From positions 17,699-35,154 of the forward strand of contig DIYV01000001.1 of NCBI GenBank assembly GCA_002429165.1: a stretch of 17,456 bases of DNA, read 5' to 3'. This document shows positions 1-6,920 of this stretch, piece after piece. A program made the position numbers and the translations under genes. This stretch comes from Gallionella sp. UBA6045. GTDB taxonomy: Bacteria > Pseudomonadota > Gammaproteobacteria > Burkholderiales > Gallionellaceae. The notes beneath the pieces are model-generated. The model saw nothing but the letters and a program-made list of their open reading frames with translations, was not told the origin of the DNA and did no database searches. Every line of letters starts with the position of its first letter. Positions within the stretch are counted from its first letter, which is position 1.

Positions 1-213
1 CTGCCTCTGCTGGTAGTTCTGGTTGTGCCTGCCTCTGCATTGATGTGGGCTGTTTCGCTTAGCTCGCTGCTGTTCCTCGTGCTGCTGGGTGCGCTGGCTG
101 CACGCGCCGGCGGTGCTCCCGTGATGACTTCCGCGATACGGGTGACCTTTTGGGGCGCATTGGCCATGGCATTGACAGCCGGAGTCGGGGCCTTGTTCGG
201 GGTGGCAGCCTGA
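1..213 (+). CDS. VIT/CCC1-family transporter, C-terminal end (partial)
   Basis: The reading frame is open from the first base and stops at 211-213, giving about 70 residues of a C-terminus; the start lies outside the window. It holds two hydrophobic stretches, one around the Ser-Leu-Ser-Ser-Leu-Leu-Phe segment and one ending in TFWGALAMALTAGVGALFGV. That final helix is characteristic of the VIT1/CCC1 family, membrane proteins that export or sequester ferrous iron and manganese; bacterial members sit in the inner membrane. The family call rests only on this last helix pair, so substrate cannot be stated. No operon partner is visible: the next gene begins about 170 bases later. Confidence 0.75.
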   Translation: MPLLVVLVVPASALMWAVSLSSLLFLVLLGALAARAGGAPVMTSAIRVTFWGALAMALTAGVGALFGVAA

Positions 214-271
214 GATTTCTGCCGCGATAACCCGACCGGAATGACGGGAAGAAAACTGGCCGGTAGTAGTT

Positions 272-309
272 GATCCCGGTTGCATGCACAAGGTTTTCCA
301 GCCGGGATC
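272..309. terminator. Hairpin between VIT-type gene and MFS gene
   Basis: An 8-base perfect stem (GATCCCGG at 272-279 with CCGGGATC at 302-309) encloses a 22-base loop. It could end transcription from the VIT-type gene, but no run of T follows it, so a rho-independent role is doubtful. Confidence 0.25.
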
Positions 310-384
310 GGCTGCCCTCACCGAGCTATCATTCCTGCAGCTTTCGTGGAATCATCCGGCCCTTTGTTGATCACATGTGTTCAG

Positions 385-1806
385 ATGGATAGTTCGAACG
401 TCAAACGTTATCTCCCGTGGGTGGTAGCGACTGCCCTGTTCATGGAGCAGCTTGACTCGACCATCGTCAATACGGCCGTGCCTGCCATGGCAGAGAGCCT
501 CAATGTGGCACCGTTAAGTCTGAAGGCGGTTGTCGCCAGCTATATCTTGAGTCTGGCCGTATGCATTCCGGTCAGCGGCTGGATGGCGGACCGTTTCGGC
601 ACGCGACGCGTGTTCGGCACAGCAGTGGTGGTGTTCACCCTTTCGTCATTGTTGTGCGGCCTGTCGCTGAATGTGCCTATGCTGGTTTCTGCGCGCGTCT
701 TGCAGGGTATGGGTGCCGCCATGATGATGCCGGTCGGGCGATTGACCATCATTCGCACCTTTACCAAGGCCGAGTTGTTGAAGGCGATGAATTTCGTGAT
801 CATCCCTGCGTTGATCGGTCCGCTGCTCGGCCCGACGATAGGCGGCCTGATCGTGCACTGGATGCCGTGGCGGGTAATCTTCTTTATCAATATTCCGGTG
901 GGATTGGCTGCGCTGTTGCTTGTTCATCGGTACATGCCTGACTATCGCGGAGACGGGCGGCGGCCGCTTGATGTGATCGGGCTGGTGTTGTTTTGCACCG
1001 GTACATCGCTGCTTTCCTGGCTGCTGGAAGTGTTTGGCGATCACGATATCGGCGCCGTTCCTGCAGCGTTCGTGCTTCTGGCGTCGCTGGGTCTGCTGGC
1101 CGCATACGTTTGGCATGCCAACCGTATGCGTTTCCCGCTGCTGCGCCTTGTGCTGTTTCGGGTACGCACGTTCCGCGTCGCGGTGGCCGGCGGTTTCATC
1201 ACGCGACTGGGTCTGGGCGGACTGCCTTTTCTGTTGCCTTTGCTTTATCAGGTGGGTCTCGGCTTCCCCGCATGGCAATCGGGATTGCTGATGATGCCCG
1301 CCGCTGCCGCAGCCATGGGAATGAAAGTGTTTTCAATCGGCATACTGCGGCGTTTTGGATTTCGCAGGATACTGATCGTCAATACGCTGTTGATGGGTGT
1401 CACAATCGGCATGTTCGCGCTGGTTGGTTCCGGAACACCGATCATCCTTATCGTGCTTCTGGGTCTGACCCAGGGATTTTTCAATTCGCTGCAATTCTCG
1501 AGCATGAATTCGATGGCCTATGCAGACATAGGCGGATCGGACTCGAGCATGGCCAGCACAATCGCCAGTTCCATGCAGCAGATGGCGAGGAGTTTCGGTC
1601 TGGCCTGCGGAACCCTGATCGCTGCCTGGTACCTCGGCGATCTTCCCCAGACCGATCAGGCAGCGGTCACCCGGGCATTGCACTACGCCTTTCTGACCCT
1701 GGGCGGCCTGACATTGATTTCCTCGCTGTCGTTCTGGACATTGCGCGCCACAGATGGAGAGAATGTCAGCAGGGGCGATGCGATCGTGGCTGACGAGTCG
1801 GCGTAA
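385..1806 (+). CDS. DHA2-family MFS drug efflux transporter (EmrB/QacA type)
   Basis: A 473-residue major facilitator protein of the 14-helix DHA2 group, proton-coupled exporters of drugs and toxic organics in the inner membrane. Near the N-terminus it shows FMEQLDSTIVNTAVPAMA, the helix 1 signature of DHA2 members. The loop 2-3 motif GWMADRFGTRRVF (MFS motif A) and the RVLQGMGAAMMMPVG helix 4 motif follow. Strongly hydrophobic segments continue to a short polar tail. The frame opens at 280, but relatives begin a few residues before the PWVVA segment, so the ATG at 385 is preferred; the upstream 35 residues are polar and family-unlike. No clear ribosome binding site precedes either start. EmrB-type pumps often work with an EmrA periplasmic adaptor, and none is encoded here. 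Substrate unknown. Confidence 0.9.
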   Translation: MDSSNVKRYLPWVVATALFMEQLDSTIVNTAVPAMAESLNVAPLSLKAVVASYILSLAVCIPVSGWMADRFGTRRVFGTAVVVFTLSSLLCGLSLNVPMLVSARVLQGMGAAMMMPVGRLTIIRTFTKAELLKAMNFVIIPALIGPLLGPTIGGLIVHWMPWRVIFFINIPVGLAALLLVHRYMPDYRGDGRRPLDVIGLVLFCTGTSLLSWLLEVFGDHDIGAVPAAFVLLASLGLLAAYVWHANRMRFPLLRLVLFRVRTFRVAVAGGFITRLGLGGLPFLLPLLYQVGLGFPAWQSGLLMMPAAAAAMGMKVFSIGILRRFGFRRILIVNTLLMGVTIGMFALVGSGTPIILIVLLGLTQGFFNSLQFSSMNSMAYADIGGSDSSMASTIASSMQQMARSFGLACGTLIAAWYLGDLPQTDQAAVTRALHYAFLTLGGLTLISSLSFWTLRATDGENVSRGDAIVADESA

Positions 1807-1832
1807 TGAAAGCCAATGCCGAAAGCGCAAAA

Positions 1833-1921
1833 TCACCGTTCCACCAGCTGCAGGAAGTCTGCAAAGTGCATCGGCAGCGGGAAAAATTTCTGCGATACAG
1901 GTGCCGGTTGTCCCGAAGAAT
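1833..1921 (-). pseudogene. Decayed fragment of a SAM methyltransferase gene
   Basis: On the minus strand this stretch encodes about 27 residues including VSQKFF and PMHFADF, then hits TGA at 1833-1835. It aligns without gaps to the intact methyltransferase at 3365-4087 (residues around SSGRLALVSQKFF), about 18 of 28 positions identical. At DNA level 20 bases are identical (1855-1874 and 3531-3550), and the following 46 or so are about two-thirds identical. The fragment starts exactly at the stop codon of the CorC-type gene and has no upstream coding part, so it is a remnant and not a gene. Beyond the TGA, a one-base shift may continue the homology, but this is weak. Confidence 0.75.
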
Positions 1922-2596
1922 CTATACCGTGCCATCAAACTCTTCGTCGGGCTGAACAACGCGTTTGACCAGTACCTTGTCCACGCGGTTCTTGTCCATA
2001 TCGATCACTTCAAAACGGAAGCCGGCCGCGTCAAAGGCATCCGTTTCCTTCGGTATGCGGTCCAGCACATGCATCATAAAGCCGCCCAGCGTATTGAAGG
2101 ATTTCTCTTCCTCGCCAGGCAACTCCTCCCCGATATCGAGCACAGCCTTCATGCGTTCGACAGTCACGCTGCCATCGATCAGCCATGAGTTATCCTTGCG
2201 CATGACGATGTCCTGTTCCGCGGCGATGCCGGATGTGGGTATATCGCCGACGATGGCGATCATCACATCGGTCAGTGTGACCATGCCCTGCAACTCGCCA
2301 TACTCGTCCACGATCAGCGCGCATTGCTGGCGTGCCTTGCGCAAATTTTCCAGCAGGTGCGTGGTTGTCACGCTTTCCGGCACGTATAGCGGCCGGCGCA
2401 GCGACTTCTCCACCGTGAGCGGCCTGCCCTCCAGCACATCCTTGAGCAGGTCTGCACTACGCAGTATCCCCACGATGTTGTTCAGCCCGTCGCGGCAAAC
2501 GACCAGGCGGGTAAAGGGACTCCCGGCGATGCGATTGCGGATCACCGTTTCGGGTTCGTTCAGGTCGAGCACGTAAATTTCATTGCGGGGCGTCAT
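1922..2596 (-). CDS. CorC/CNNM-type protein, C-terminal part (CBS pair and CorC_HlyC domain) after frameshift
   Basis: This 224-residue frame is the cytoplasmic half of a hemolysin-family (CNNM/CorC/TlyC-type) membrane protein. It opens with MTPRNEIYVLDL, the conserved start of the first CBS domain. The second CBS domain holds CALIVDEYGELQGMVTLTD. The C-terminal transporter-associated domain includes DGSVTVERMKAVL and FNTLGGFMMHVLDRIP. Family members normally have these domains joined to an N-terminal DUF21 membrane domain, which is encoded just upstream in another frame (2593-3237). The ATG at 2596 overlaps the upstream stop as ATGA, so re-initiation is possible. However, the methionine is internal in all full-length relatives, so this looks like one gene broken by a lost base. 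Such proteins are linked to magnesium/cobalt homeostasis. Confidence 0.85.
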   Translation of the reverse strand: MTPRNEIYVLDLNEPETVIRNRIAGSPFTRLVVCRDGLNNIVGILRSADLLKDVLEGRPLTVEKSLRRPLYVPESVTTTHLLENLRKARQQCALIVDEYGELQGMVTLTDVMIAIVGDIPTSGIAAEQDIVMRKDNSWLIDGSVTVERMKAVLDIGEELPGEEEKSFNTLGGFMMHVLDRIPKETDAFDAAGFRFEVIDMDKNRVDKVLVKRVVQPDEEFDGTV

Positions 2597-3237
2597 GATC
2601 GCTGTAATGGCTGCTCGTCCAGCCGCAGCACGTTGGAGACGAGGGCACGCTCGCTCACATGGAACACCCCGGCTTCAGCTCCCTGCGCCATCAGCACCTT
2701 GATCTCCTCGTCGGTGACCGGCGGTTCCTGCTTGCGCACCGCGCCTGTCGCGCGCAACACAAAACCGGAAGTCGCCGAAAGGAGCCAGACCAGGGGATAC
2801 GCCACCCGCGTCATTACATTCATTGACGGGGCGATGAACGAGGCGATCTTCTCCGGTGCCAGCAGTCCCAGCTGCTTGGGCACCAGCTCGCCAACCACCA
2901 CGGAAAAATAAGTCAGTCCCGCCACCACAATGGTCAGCGCGATGCCGCTCGCGTAAGGCCCGGTCAGCGTAAATCCGCCCAGCCATGCCGACAGCGGATC
3001 GGCCAGCGCGGTCTGGCCGATTGCCCCGCTGAGGATCCCCGCGGTCGTGATGCCGACCTGTATCGTGGAAAGGAAAGTCGAAGGTTCGCTGTTCAGCGCC
3101 ATAGCCGCGCGCGCACCGTGGGTGCGGTTATCGGCCAGGTTTTGCAGGCGCGCCCTGCGTGAAGAGACCACGGCGATCTCCGACATCGCCAGCACCCCGT
3201 TGAGCAGGATCAGCAACAGCAATAGCACGATGTCCAT
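2593..3237 (-). CDS. CorC/CNNM-type protein, N-terminal part (DUF21 membrane domain), frameshifted at 3' end
   Basis: The 214-residue frame holds the DUF21 (CNNM) membrane domain. There is an N-terminal helix of about 15 hydrophobic residues, the MSEIAVVSSRRARLQ motif, a helix with the STIQVGITTAGILSGAIG signature, and two further helices around TYFSVVVGELVPKQLGL and PLVWLLSATSGFVLR. It then enters the linker typical before the CBS domains (VTDEEIKVLMAQGAEAGVF) and reads VLRLDEQPLQRS before a stop. Relatives read LDEQPLTAIMTPR at this point. Adding one A after TTA at about 2608 restores that reading into the downstream frame, for a combined length near 439 residues, normal for the family. So this is a one-base deletion, either real or a sequence error. 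Confidence 0.85.
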   Translation of the reverse strand: MDIVLLLLLILLNGVLAMSEIAVVSSRRARLQNLADNRTHGARAAMALNSEPSTFLSTIQVGITTAGILSGAIGQTALADPLSAWLGGFTLTGPYASGIALTIVVAGLTYFSVVVGELVPKQLGLLAPEKIASFIAPSMNVMTRVAYPLVWLLSATSGFVLRATGAVRKQEPPVTDEEIKVLMAQGAEAGVFHVSERALVSNVLRLDEQPLQRS

Positions 3238-3303
3238 CAGAACGGCGTCCTCGTCTGTAGGTTAACACGCGGTCAAGTAATTGCTCAGGCGGCAAATATA
3301 ACA

Positions 3304-3337
3304 TCATGGCCGCACAGACTGTGTGTTTCGGCCGTGA
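3304..3337 (-). terminator. Hairpin downstream of the methyltransferase gene
   Basis: A 9-base stem (TCATGGCCG at 3304-3312 against CGGCCGTGA at 3329-3337, one T-G pair) lies 28 bases beyond the methyltransferase stop on the minus strand and before the CorC-type gene. On the minus strand it is followed by a T-rich stretch (TGTTATATTTG). It may separate the two transcription units. Confidence 0.45.
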
Positions 3338-3364
3338 CGTTGCCGTCCTCCGGCCCGGATTTGT

Positions 3365-4087
3365 TTACGGGACGGATTTTCTGAACAGGTCGACACGCAT
3401 CGGCATCTGAAAAGTCGCTCCATCCCGGGTCATATAACCGTTGAACTTCGAGCGTACTTTTTCCAGGGTCTCGGCAGATAACCTGTGCTCGGTGTGGGTC
3501 ACTTTAAGCACTTGTTGTTCGAACTGTCCAAAGTCTGCAAAGTGCATCGGTTGCATGAAAAACTTCTGTGACACAAGCGCCAATCGTCCGGATGAAACCG
3601 CTCGCTGCTCGGCGGCGAAAGCTGCTTCGCGCACCGCTTTTTCGTCGTGAAAAAGTTTCAGGACTTCATTGAAGTCGCCTGCATAAACCGGTTCCGAGAT
3701 ATAGGCAACGCCACCCGGTTTCAGTACCCGTCGTATCTCGGAGAACACGCTGTCCATCAGTTCACCCGGAACGTGATGCAGGGATTTGAACATCAGCACG
3801 ATGTCGAAATTCGAATCGGCCGCCGGGATCTTTTCCGCGCCGCCATGCGCGAAGCGTACATTGGGCAGGTCGGTGATGGCGAGGTTTCTCGCGAGCTGCG
3901 TTTCATCCACTTCCAGGGCCAGCACCGAGGCGGCCTTTTCGGCGACGATGCGGGTCTTCTCCGCCTTTCCGCAGCCCAGTTCCAGTACTGTTGAGCCTTT
4001 CAGGTGCAGGAGTTCGTCAAGAATATCCCCCTCGTTCGCCACGAGGTGAGCTTGCGGATCAGATATCTGCATTTCGGTCATATTCAT
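3365..4087 (-). CDS. Class I SAM-dependent methyltransferase (Methyltransf_11 type)
   Basis: A 240-residue soluble protein with the Rossmann-fold methyltransferase order. Motif I is VLELGCGKAEKT at residues 34-45. An acidic residue ends strand 2 (VLALEVDETQ). The motif for the adenine pocket is FAHGGAEKIP. Motif IV is FDIVLMFKSLHHVP, and RRVLKPGGVAYISEP is the post-motif III loop typical of Methyltransf_11. It methylates an unknown substrate. The C-terminal section, including KFFMQPMHFADF, is not a standard motif and is also what survives in the decayed copy at 1833-1921. The first ATG (4087) and a second ATG six bases later are both possible starts; no strong ribosome binding site is seen. 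It is divergent from the lipoprotein gene at 4382, with about 290 bases between that may hold promoters for both. Confidence 0.85.
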   Translation of the reverse strand: MNMTEMQISDPQAHLVANEGDILDELLHLKGSTVLELGCGKAEKTRIVAEKAASVLALEVDETQLARNLAITDLPNVRFAHGGAEKIPAADSNFDIVLMFKSLHHVPGELMDSVFSEIRRVLKPGGVAYISEPVYAGDFNEVLKLFHDEKAVREAAFAAEQRAVSSGRLALVSQKFFMQPMHFADFGQFEQQVLKVTHTEHRLSAETLEKVRSKFNGYMTRDGATFQMPMRVDLFRKSVP

Positions 4088-4381
4088 TTTGATTTGTTGT
4101 TATTCCATGGGTATATGATTTGCATATTCTACTATTCAGCGAATCAAAAGGTGGGCCTCATCCGTTTCAACAGACAGACTCTGTATGCTTTGGACCGGGT
4201 GTTGCATGCCGCAAGCGAATGCCAATGAATTGCCTGAAAAGATCACGCGAACGCAAAGTTTCGGCGTCTGCTTCCGGTTAAAATACTAAAAGCTTAAAAA
4301 GCGGCGCGAGACGAACACGGAAGCTATAAAATATGATCCGGTACGGATTTCAATACTGAATTGCAACGGTAGAGGGGCGAA

Positions 4382-4750
4382 ATGAAACAAATACCAAGGA
4401 TATTTCTGACCTGTTTGACCCTGCTGCCGCTATGCATAGTGACGGCTTGTTCCGAACCTGAGGCGCATGTTGCAAAAATAAATCTGATAAATGACCTGGG
4501 AAGCACGGCAGTACTGGATCTCTGTAAGGACGATGTGCACTGTGATGCCATCTCGGATCTTTGGACGCCGACCAGGATCAACGCGAAAGACAGCCATACG
4601 TTCGTCGTATCCAACGAAGAGACGACAGTTTTTAAAGTGTCGTCCGAAATCAATGGCAAGACTGATGTGCGCTGCCTGCGGGTGCGGATAGACAAATCAC
4701 TCAAAACCGCTCATAACAACCTGCATCTTTCATCTGCGACAAGCTGCTGA
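4382..4750 (+). CDS. Putative small lipoprotein of unknown function
   Basis: 122 residues. The N-terminus has two positive residues, a hydrophobic core and a lipobox VTAC with the cysteine at residue 23, so a lipoprotein anchored in the inner or outer membrane is predicted. After Cys23 comes Ser-Glu-Pro, which does not match the Asp+2 inner-membrane retention signal, so outer-membrane sorting is possible. The mature part has four more cysteines (near 48, 53, 98 and at the very last residue), enough for two disulfides in the periplasm. A GAGGGG ribosome binding site sits just before the ATG at a good distance, supporting the start. I do not recognise the family. It is followed 45 bases later by the DUF2905 gene on the same strand. 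Confidence 0.7.
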   Translation: MKQIPRIFLTCLTLLPLCIVTACSEPEAHVAKINLINDLGSTAVLDLCKDDVHCDAISDLWTPTRINAKDSHTFVVSNEETTVFKVSSEINGKTDVRCLRVRIDKSLKTAHNNLHLSSATSC

Positions 4751-4794
4751 GTTTTTATGCCGGGATGAAAGGGTAACGTGCCAATGGGAAAATC

Positions 4795-5025
4795 TTGCGT
4801 GCTCACAATTCAGCGGCGGCGGCTTTGACAAAGTGGCTCGTCATCATTGGCATCATTTTCATTCTGGCTGGAGTGGCCTGGCCATGGCTGTCCAAGCTGG
4901 GTATCGGCCATCTTCCGGGTGATATTTATATCGAGCGAAAAGGATTCAGCTTCTATTCCCCGATTACGACCAGCATCATCATTTCTGTGGTGCTATCTAT
5001 CATTTTCTGGATATTCAGGAAATGA
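4795..5025 (+). CDS. DUF2905 family small membrane protein
   Basis: About 76 residues with two transmembrane helices, one starting KWLVIIGIIFILAGVAW and one ending ISVVLSIIFWIFR. They are joined by a loop with LGIGHLPGDIYIERKGFSFY. The pattern GxLPGDIxIER between two helices is the DUF2905 family signature; relatives are 65-75 residues and lack a known function. No ATG is available in frame near the start. The TTG at 4795 has a GGGA ribosome-binding-like sequence about six bases upstream; the TTG at 4825 (just before KWLVIIG) would give the usual family length and is the alternative. An ATG at 4784 is out of frame and terminates quickly. Confidence 0.8.
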   Translation: MRAHNSAAAALTKWLVIIGIIFILAGVAWPWLSKLGIGHLPGDIYIERKGFSFYSPITTSIIISVVLSIIFWIFRK

Positions 5026-5131
5026 ATGAACCAGAATTCCCCGTCCTGCGCTTATGGACAGGCAATCAACATCATTGCCGCGCAGGGCAGTATGTGTAGG
5101 ACATTCCTGTGTTCGGCGCGACACGCCGCCT

Positions 5132-5153
5132 GCTGCAACCGAGGGCTTGCAGC
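5132..5153. terminator. Hairpin between convergent DUF2905 and winged-helix genes
   Basis: A perfect 7-base stem (GCTGCAA at 5132-5138 with TTGCAGC at 5147-5153) and an 8-base loop lie between two convergent genes. The position suits a terminator, but there is no T run on either side. The rest of 5026-5171 shows no convincing gene. Confidence 0.3.
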
Positions 5154-5171
5154 CGGGGAATCAGGACGGCA

Positions 5172-5423
5172 TTACGAGGCTTGCGATGCTTTCGATTTAC
5201 GACCCGGTGCTGCTGGTGGCGTAATCCCGGACAATCTGCAACGTATACCTACAATTTTTTCGCCATCCTGAAACCGGGTAGAGTGATATGCCACAACCTC
5301 GCCTTTGGCAGCTAGTTCTGCCAAATAGTGGCGTGTTTTGGAAAGAGAGAGACCGGCAGCTTCCGCGATCTCGGCATCAAGTCTCTCACCGTTCTTTTTC
5401 AAGTATTGCAGGATTTGATTCAT
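5172..5423 (-). CDS. Small winged-helix/HTH regulator-like protein
   Basis: 83 residues from the ATG at 5423. Residues 1-60 read as a winged helix-turn-helix: a first helix with MNQILQYLKKNGERLDAEIA, a turn, the recognition helix AGLSLSKTRHYLAELAAKG, and a short wing (EVVAYHSTRFQDGEKIVG). The C-terminus is a basic, proline-rich tail (PPAAPGRKSKA). This resembles MarR/FaeA-like small DNA-binding proteins, so a role in transcription is inferred. The frame opens further upstream at a GTG (5465), but those residues do not fit the fold and the ATG directly before the first helix is better; no clear ribosome binding site precedes either. A 39-residue membrane peptide gene lies 72 bases upstream on the same strand and may be co-transcribed. 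Confidence 0.7.
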   Translation of the reverse strand: MNQILQYLKKNGERLDAEIAEAAGLSLSKTRHYLAELAAKGEVVAYHSTRFQDGEKIVGIRCRLSGITPPAAPGRKSKASQAS

Positions 5424-5495
5424 TTGATTGACGCTTATATATTGGGTTAAAAAGTGGCTTATCACCGGTTGTGATGTGTCAGGCTACTCTCTTCT

Positions 5496-5615
5496 TTATG
5501 TTAGACCGGCCCAGCAGGCAATTGCTAAGGCAGAGGCCGCCAGAATTGATAAATCAGTCATCACTAAACTTCCTGGCATATTATTGTACCTGTCATGCTC
5601 AGTGGTTTCACTCAT
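5496..5615 (-). CDS. Small single-span membrane peptide, 39 residues
   Basis: An ATG at 5615 on the minus strand is preceded, after 7 bases, by a near-perfect ribosome binding site (AAGGAG at 5623-5628), the clearest in this part of the window. The frame runs 39 codons to a TAA at 5496-5498. The N-terminal 20 residues are polar (MSETTEHDRYNNMPG). The rest is one hydrophobic helix (LSILAASALAIACWAGL) that would span the inner membrane, ending almost at once. I do not recognise a family. It lies upstream of the winged-helix gene on the same strand. Only the ribosome binding site and the helix support it, so it could be spurious. Confidence 0.5.
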   Translation of the reverse strand: MSETTEHDRYNNMPGSLVMTDLSILAASALAIACWAGLT

Positions 5616-5640
5616 CTTTAATCTCCTTGAAGAAAAAAAT

Positions 5641-5758
5641 GTTATCCCAAGACGACCAGGGCGAGCGTTTGACTGAAGGATTTGGAATTGGTTCCATAAT
5701 GAGATTCAGAATTTCAAGTCCCTGAATACCATGGGTAAGAGGGTGGTCAGGGGATAAC
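5641..5758. repeat. Imperfect 17-base inverted repeat flanking about 118 bases
   Basis: 5641-5657 (GTTATCCC at the outer end) and 5742-5758 (GGGATAAC at the outer end) are inverted copies matching at 14 of 17 positions. The space between holds no gene I can support. The right copy ends three bases before the stop codon of the luciferase-like gene. A small transposon relic is possible, but no target duplication is evident. Confidence 0.25.
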
Positions 5759-5761
5759 CCT

Positions 5762-6751
5762 TCAATCCGGCGCCGGACGGAGGTCTGCGGTGATCTGATA
5801 CGATCGGAGACGAGCTGAATGATCGAATATCTGGGATGTGATCATCAGTTCATCGGCACCTGTCCGCACGATGAATTCTTTCATTGAGCGCTGCACGGTG
5901 TCGGGCGAACCGATCGCCGCGCAGGACAGGACGTCGTCGAGCATATCGCGGAAATGCGGCGGGATGCTGTCCAGATATCCCTTCACCGGGGGCTGCAGAC
6001 GCTTGGGGTGGCCGCTGCGCAGGTTGACGAATGCCTGCTGCATCGAGGTCGCGAGAAATTGCCCCTGTTCATCCGTATCTGCCGCAAACACGTTGTAGCC
6101 CAGCATCACGTATGGTTTGTCCAGTTGGGCAGACGGCTTGAATGTGGAGCGATACAACGCAATCGCCTGCATCATCTGCTCAGGCGCAAAATGCGACGCG
6201 AATGCATAGGGAAGCCCAAGGGCCGCTGCCACTTGCGCGCCGAAAAGACTCGATCCCAGTATCCATATCGGTACATGCAGCCCCGCGCCCGGTACCGCGC
6301 GAACCGCATGGCGTTTGGCTGCGGAGAAGTAATCCATCAGTTCGACGACGTCCTGGGGGAACTGATTGGGATCGGAAGCGAGATTCCGCCGCAATGCGCG
6401 AGCGGTGAGCTGGTCCGAGCCAGGCGCGCGCCCGAGACCCAGGTCGATGCGCCCGGGAAACAGCGATTCCAGGGTGCCGAACTGTTCGGCGATCACCAGC
6501 GGCGCATGGTTGGGCAACATGATGCCCCCGGCACCGACGCGGATGGTAGCCGTGCCGCCGGCCACATGCGCTATCAGCACGGCGGTCGCGGCGCTGGCAA
6601 TGCCCGGCATGCCATGATGCTCGGCCAGCCAGTAACGCCGGTAGTCCCAGCGCTCCGCGTGTTGGGCAAGGGCTAGCGTGTTGCGGAACGACTGTGCAGC
6701 GTCGCTGCCTTCGTTGATCGGGGCCAGGTCAAGGATAGAGTAGGGGATCAT
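5762..6751 (-). CDS. Luciferase-like flavin-dependent oxidoreductase (YhbW/MsnO8 type)
   Basis: 329 residues from the ATG at 6751, a bacterial luciferase-family TIM barrel using reduced FMN. The family start [11 protein letters not shown] follows the methionine at once. Then come [47 protein letters not shown] and [19 protein letters not shown], all hallmarks of the YhbW/MsnO8 subgroup of LLM-class oxidoreductases. The frame extends 21 codons further upstream to 6814, but relatives begin with this segment, so 6751 is preferred. Substrate is unknown; the family includes monooxygenases of alkanes and small organic compounds. It is divergent from the EamA transporter gene, leaving about 170 bases that probably contain both promoters. 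Cytoplasmic. Confidence 0.9.
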   Translation of the reverse strand: MIPYSILDLAPINEGSDAAQSFRNTLALAQHAERWDYRRYWLAEHHGMPGIASAATAVLIAHVAGGTATIRVGAGGIMLPNHAPLVIAEQFGTLESLFPGRIDLGLGRAPGSDQLTARALRRNLASDPNQFPQDVVELMDYFSAAKRHAVRAVPGAGLHVPIWILGSSLFGAQVAAALGLPYAFASHFAPEQMMQAIALYRSTFKPSAQLDKPYVMLGYNVFAADTDEQGQFLATSMQQAFVNLRSGHPKRLQPPVKGYLDSIPPHFRDMLDDVLSCAAIGSPDTVQRSMKEFIVRTGADELMITSQIFDHSARLRSYQITADLRPAPD

Positions 6752-6920
6752 GTGTTTCGCGGTAAATTCAGCATCGGCTGTGATGACAGTGTACCAAATG
6801 CAGACCTTCATCATGAACGTTGCAGCTGATTACCCTGATTGAAAAGCGGGTAACGTAATGATGATAAAGTATGCTTCAATATTATTCTGTGTAATTGCTT
6901 TCAATTTTGAATAACAACTG

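Noticed and set aside
561..1793. Long alternative frames on both strands inside the MFS gene
   Set aside because: They lie in other frames of a clearly coding, GC-rich gene; their translations are rich in His, Arg and Gln with no domain motif.
5026..5271. 81-residue plus-strand frame after the DUF2905 gene
   Set aside because: It overlaps the end of the winged-helix gene on the other strand, has no recognisable pattern, and its composition looks random.
5428..5676. 82-residue plus-strand frame with a hydrophobic middle
   Set aside because: It is antisense to the 39-residue peptide with the strong ribosome binding site and has no such signal of its own.
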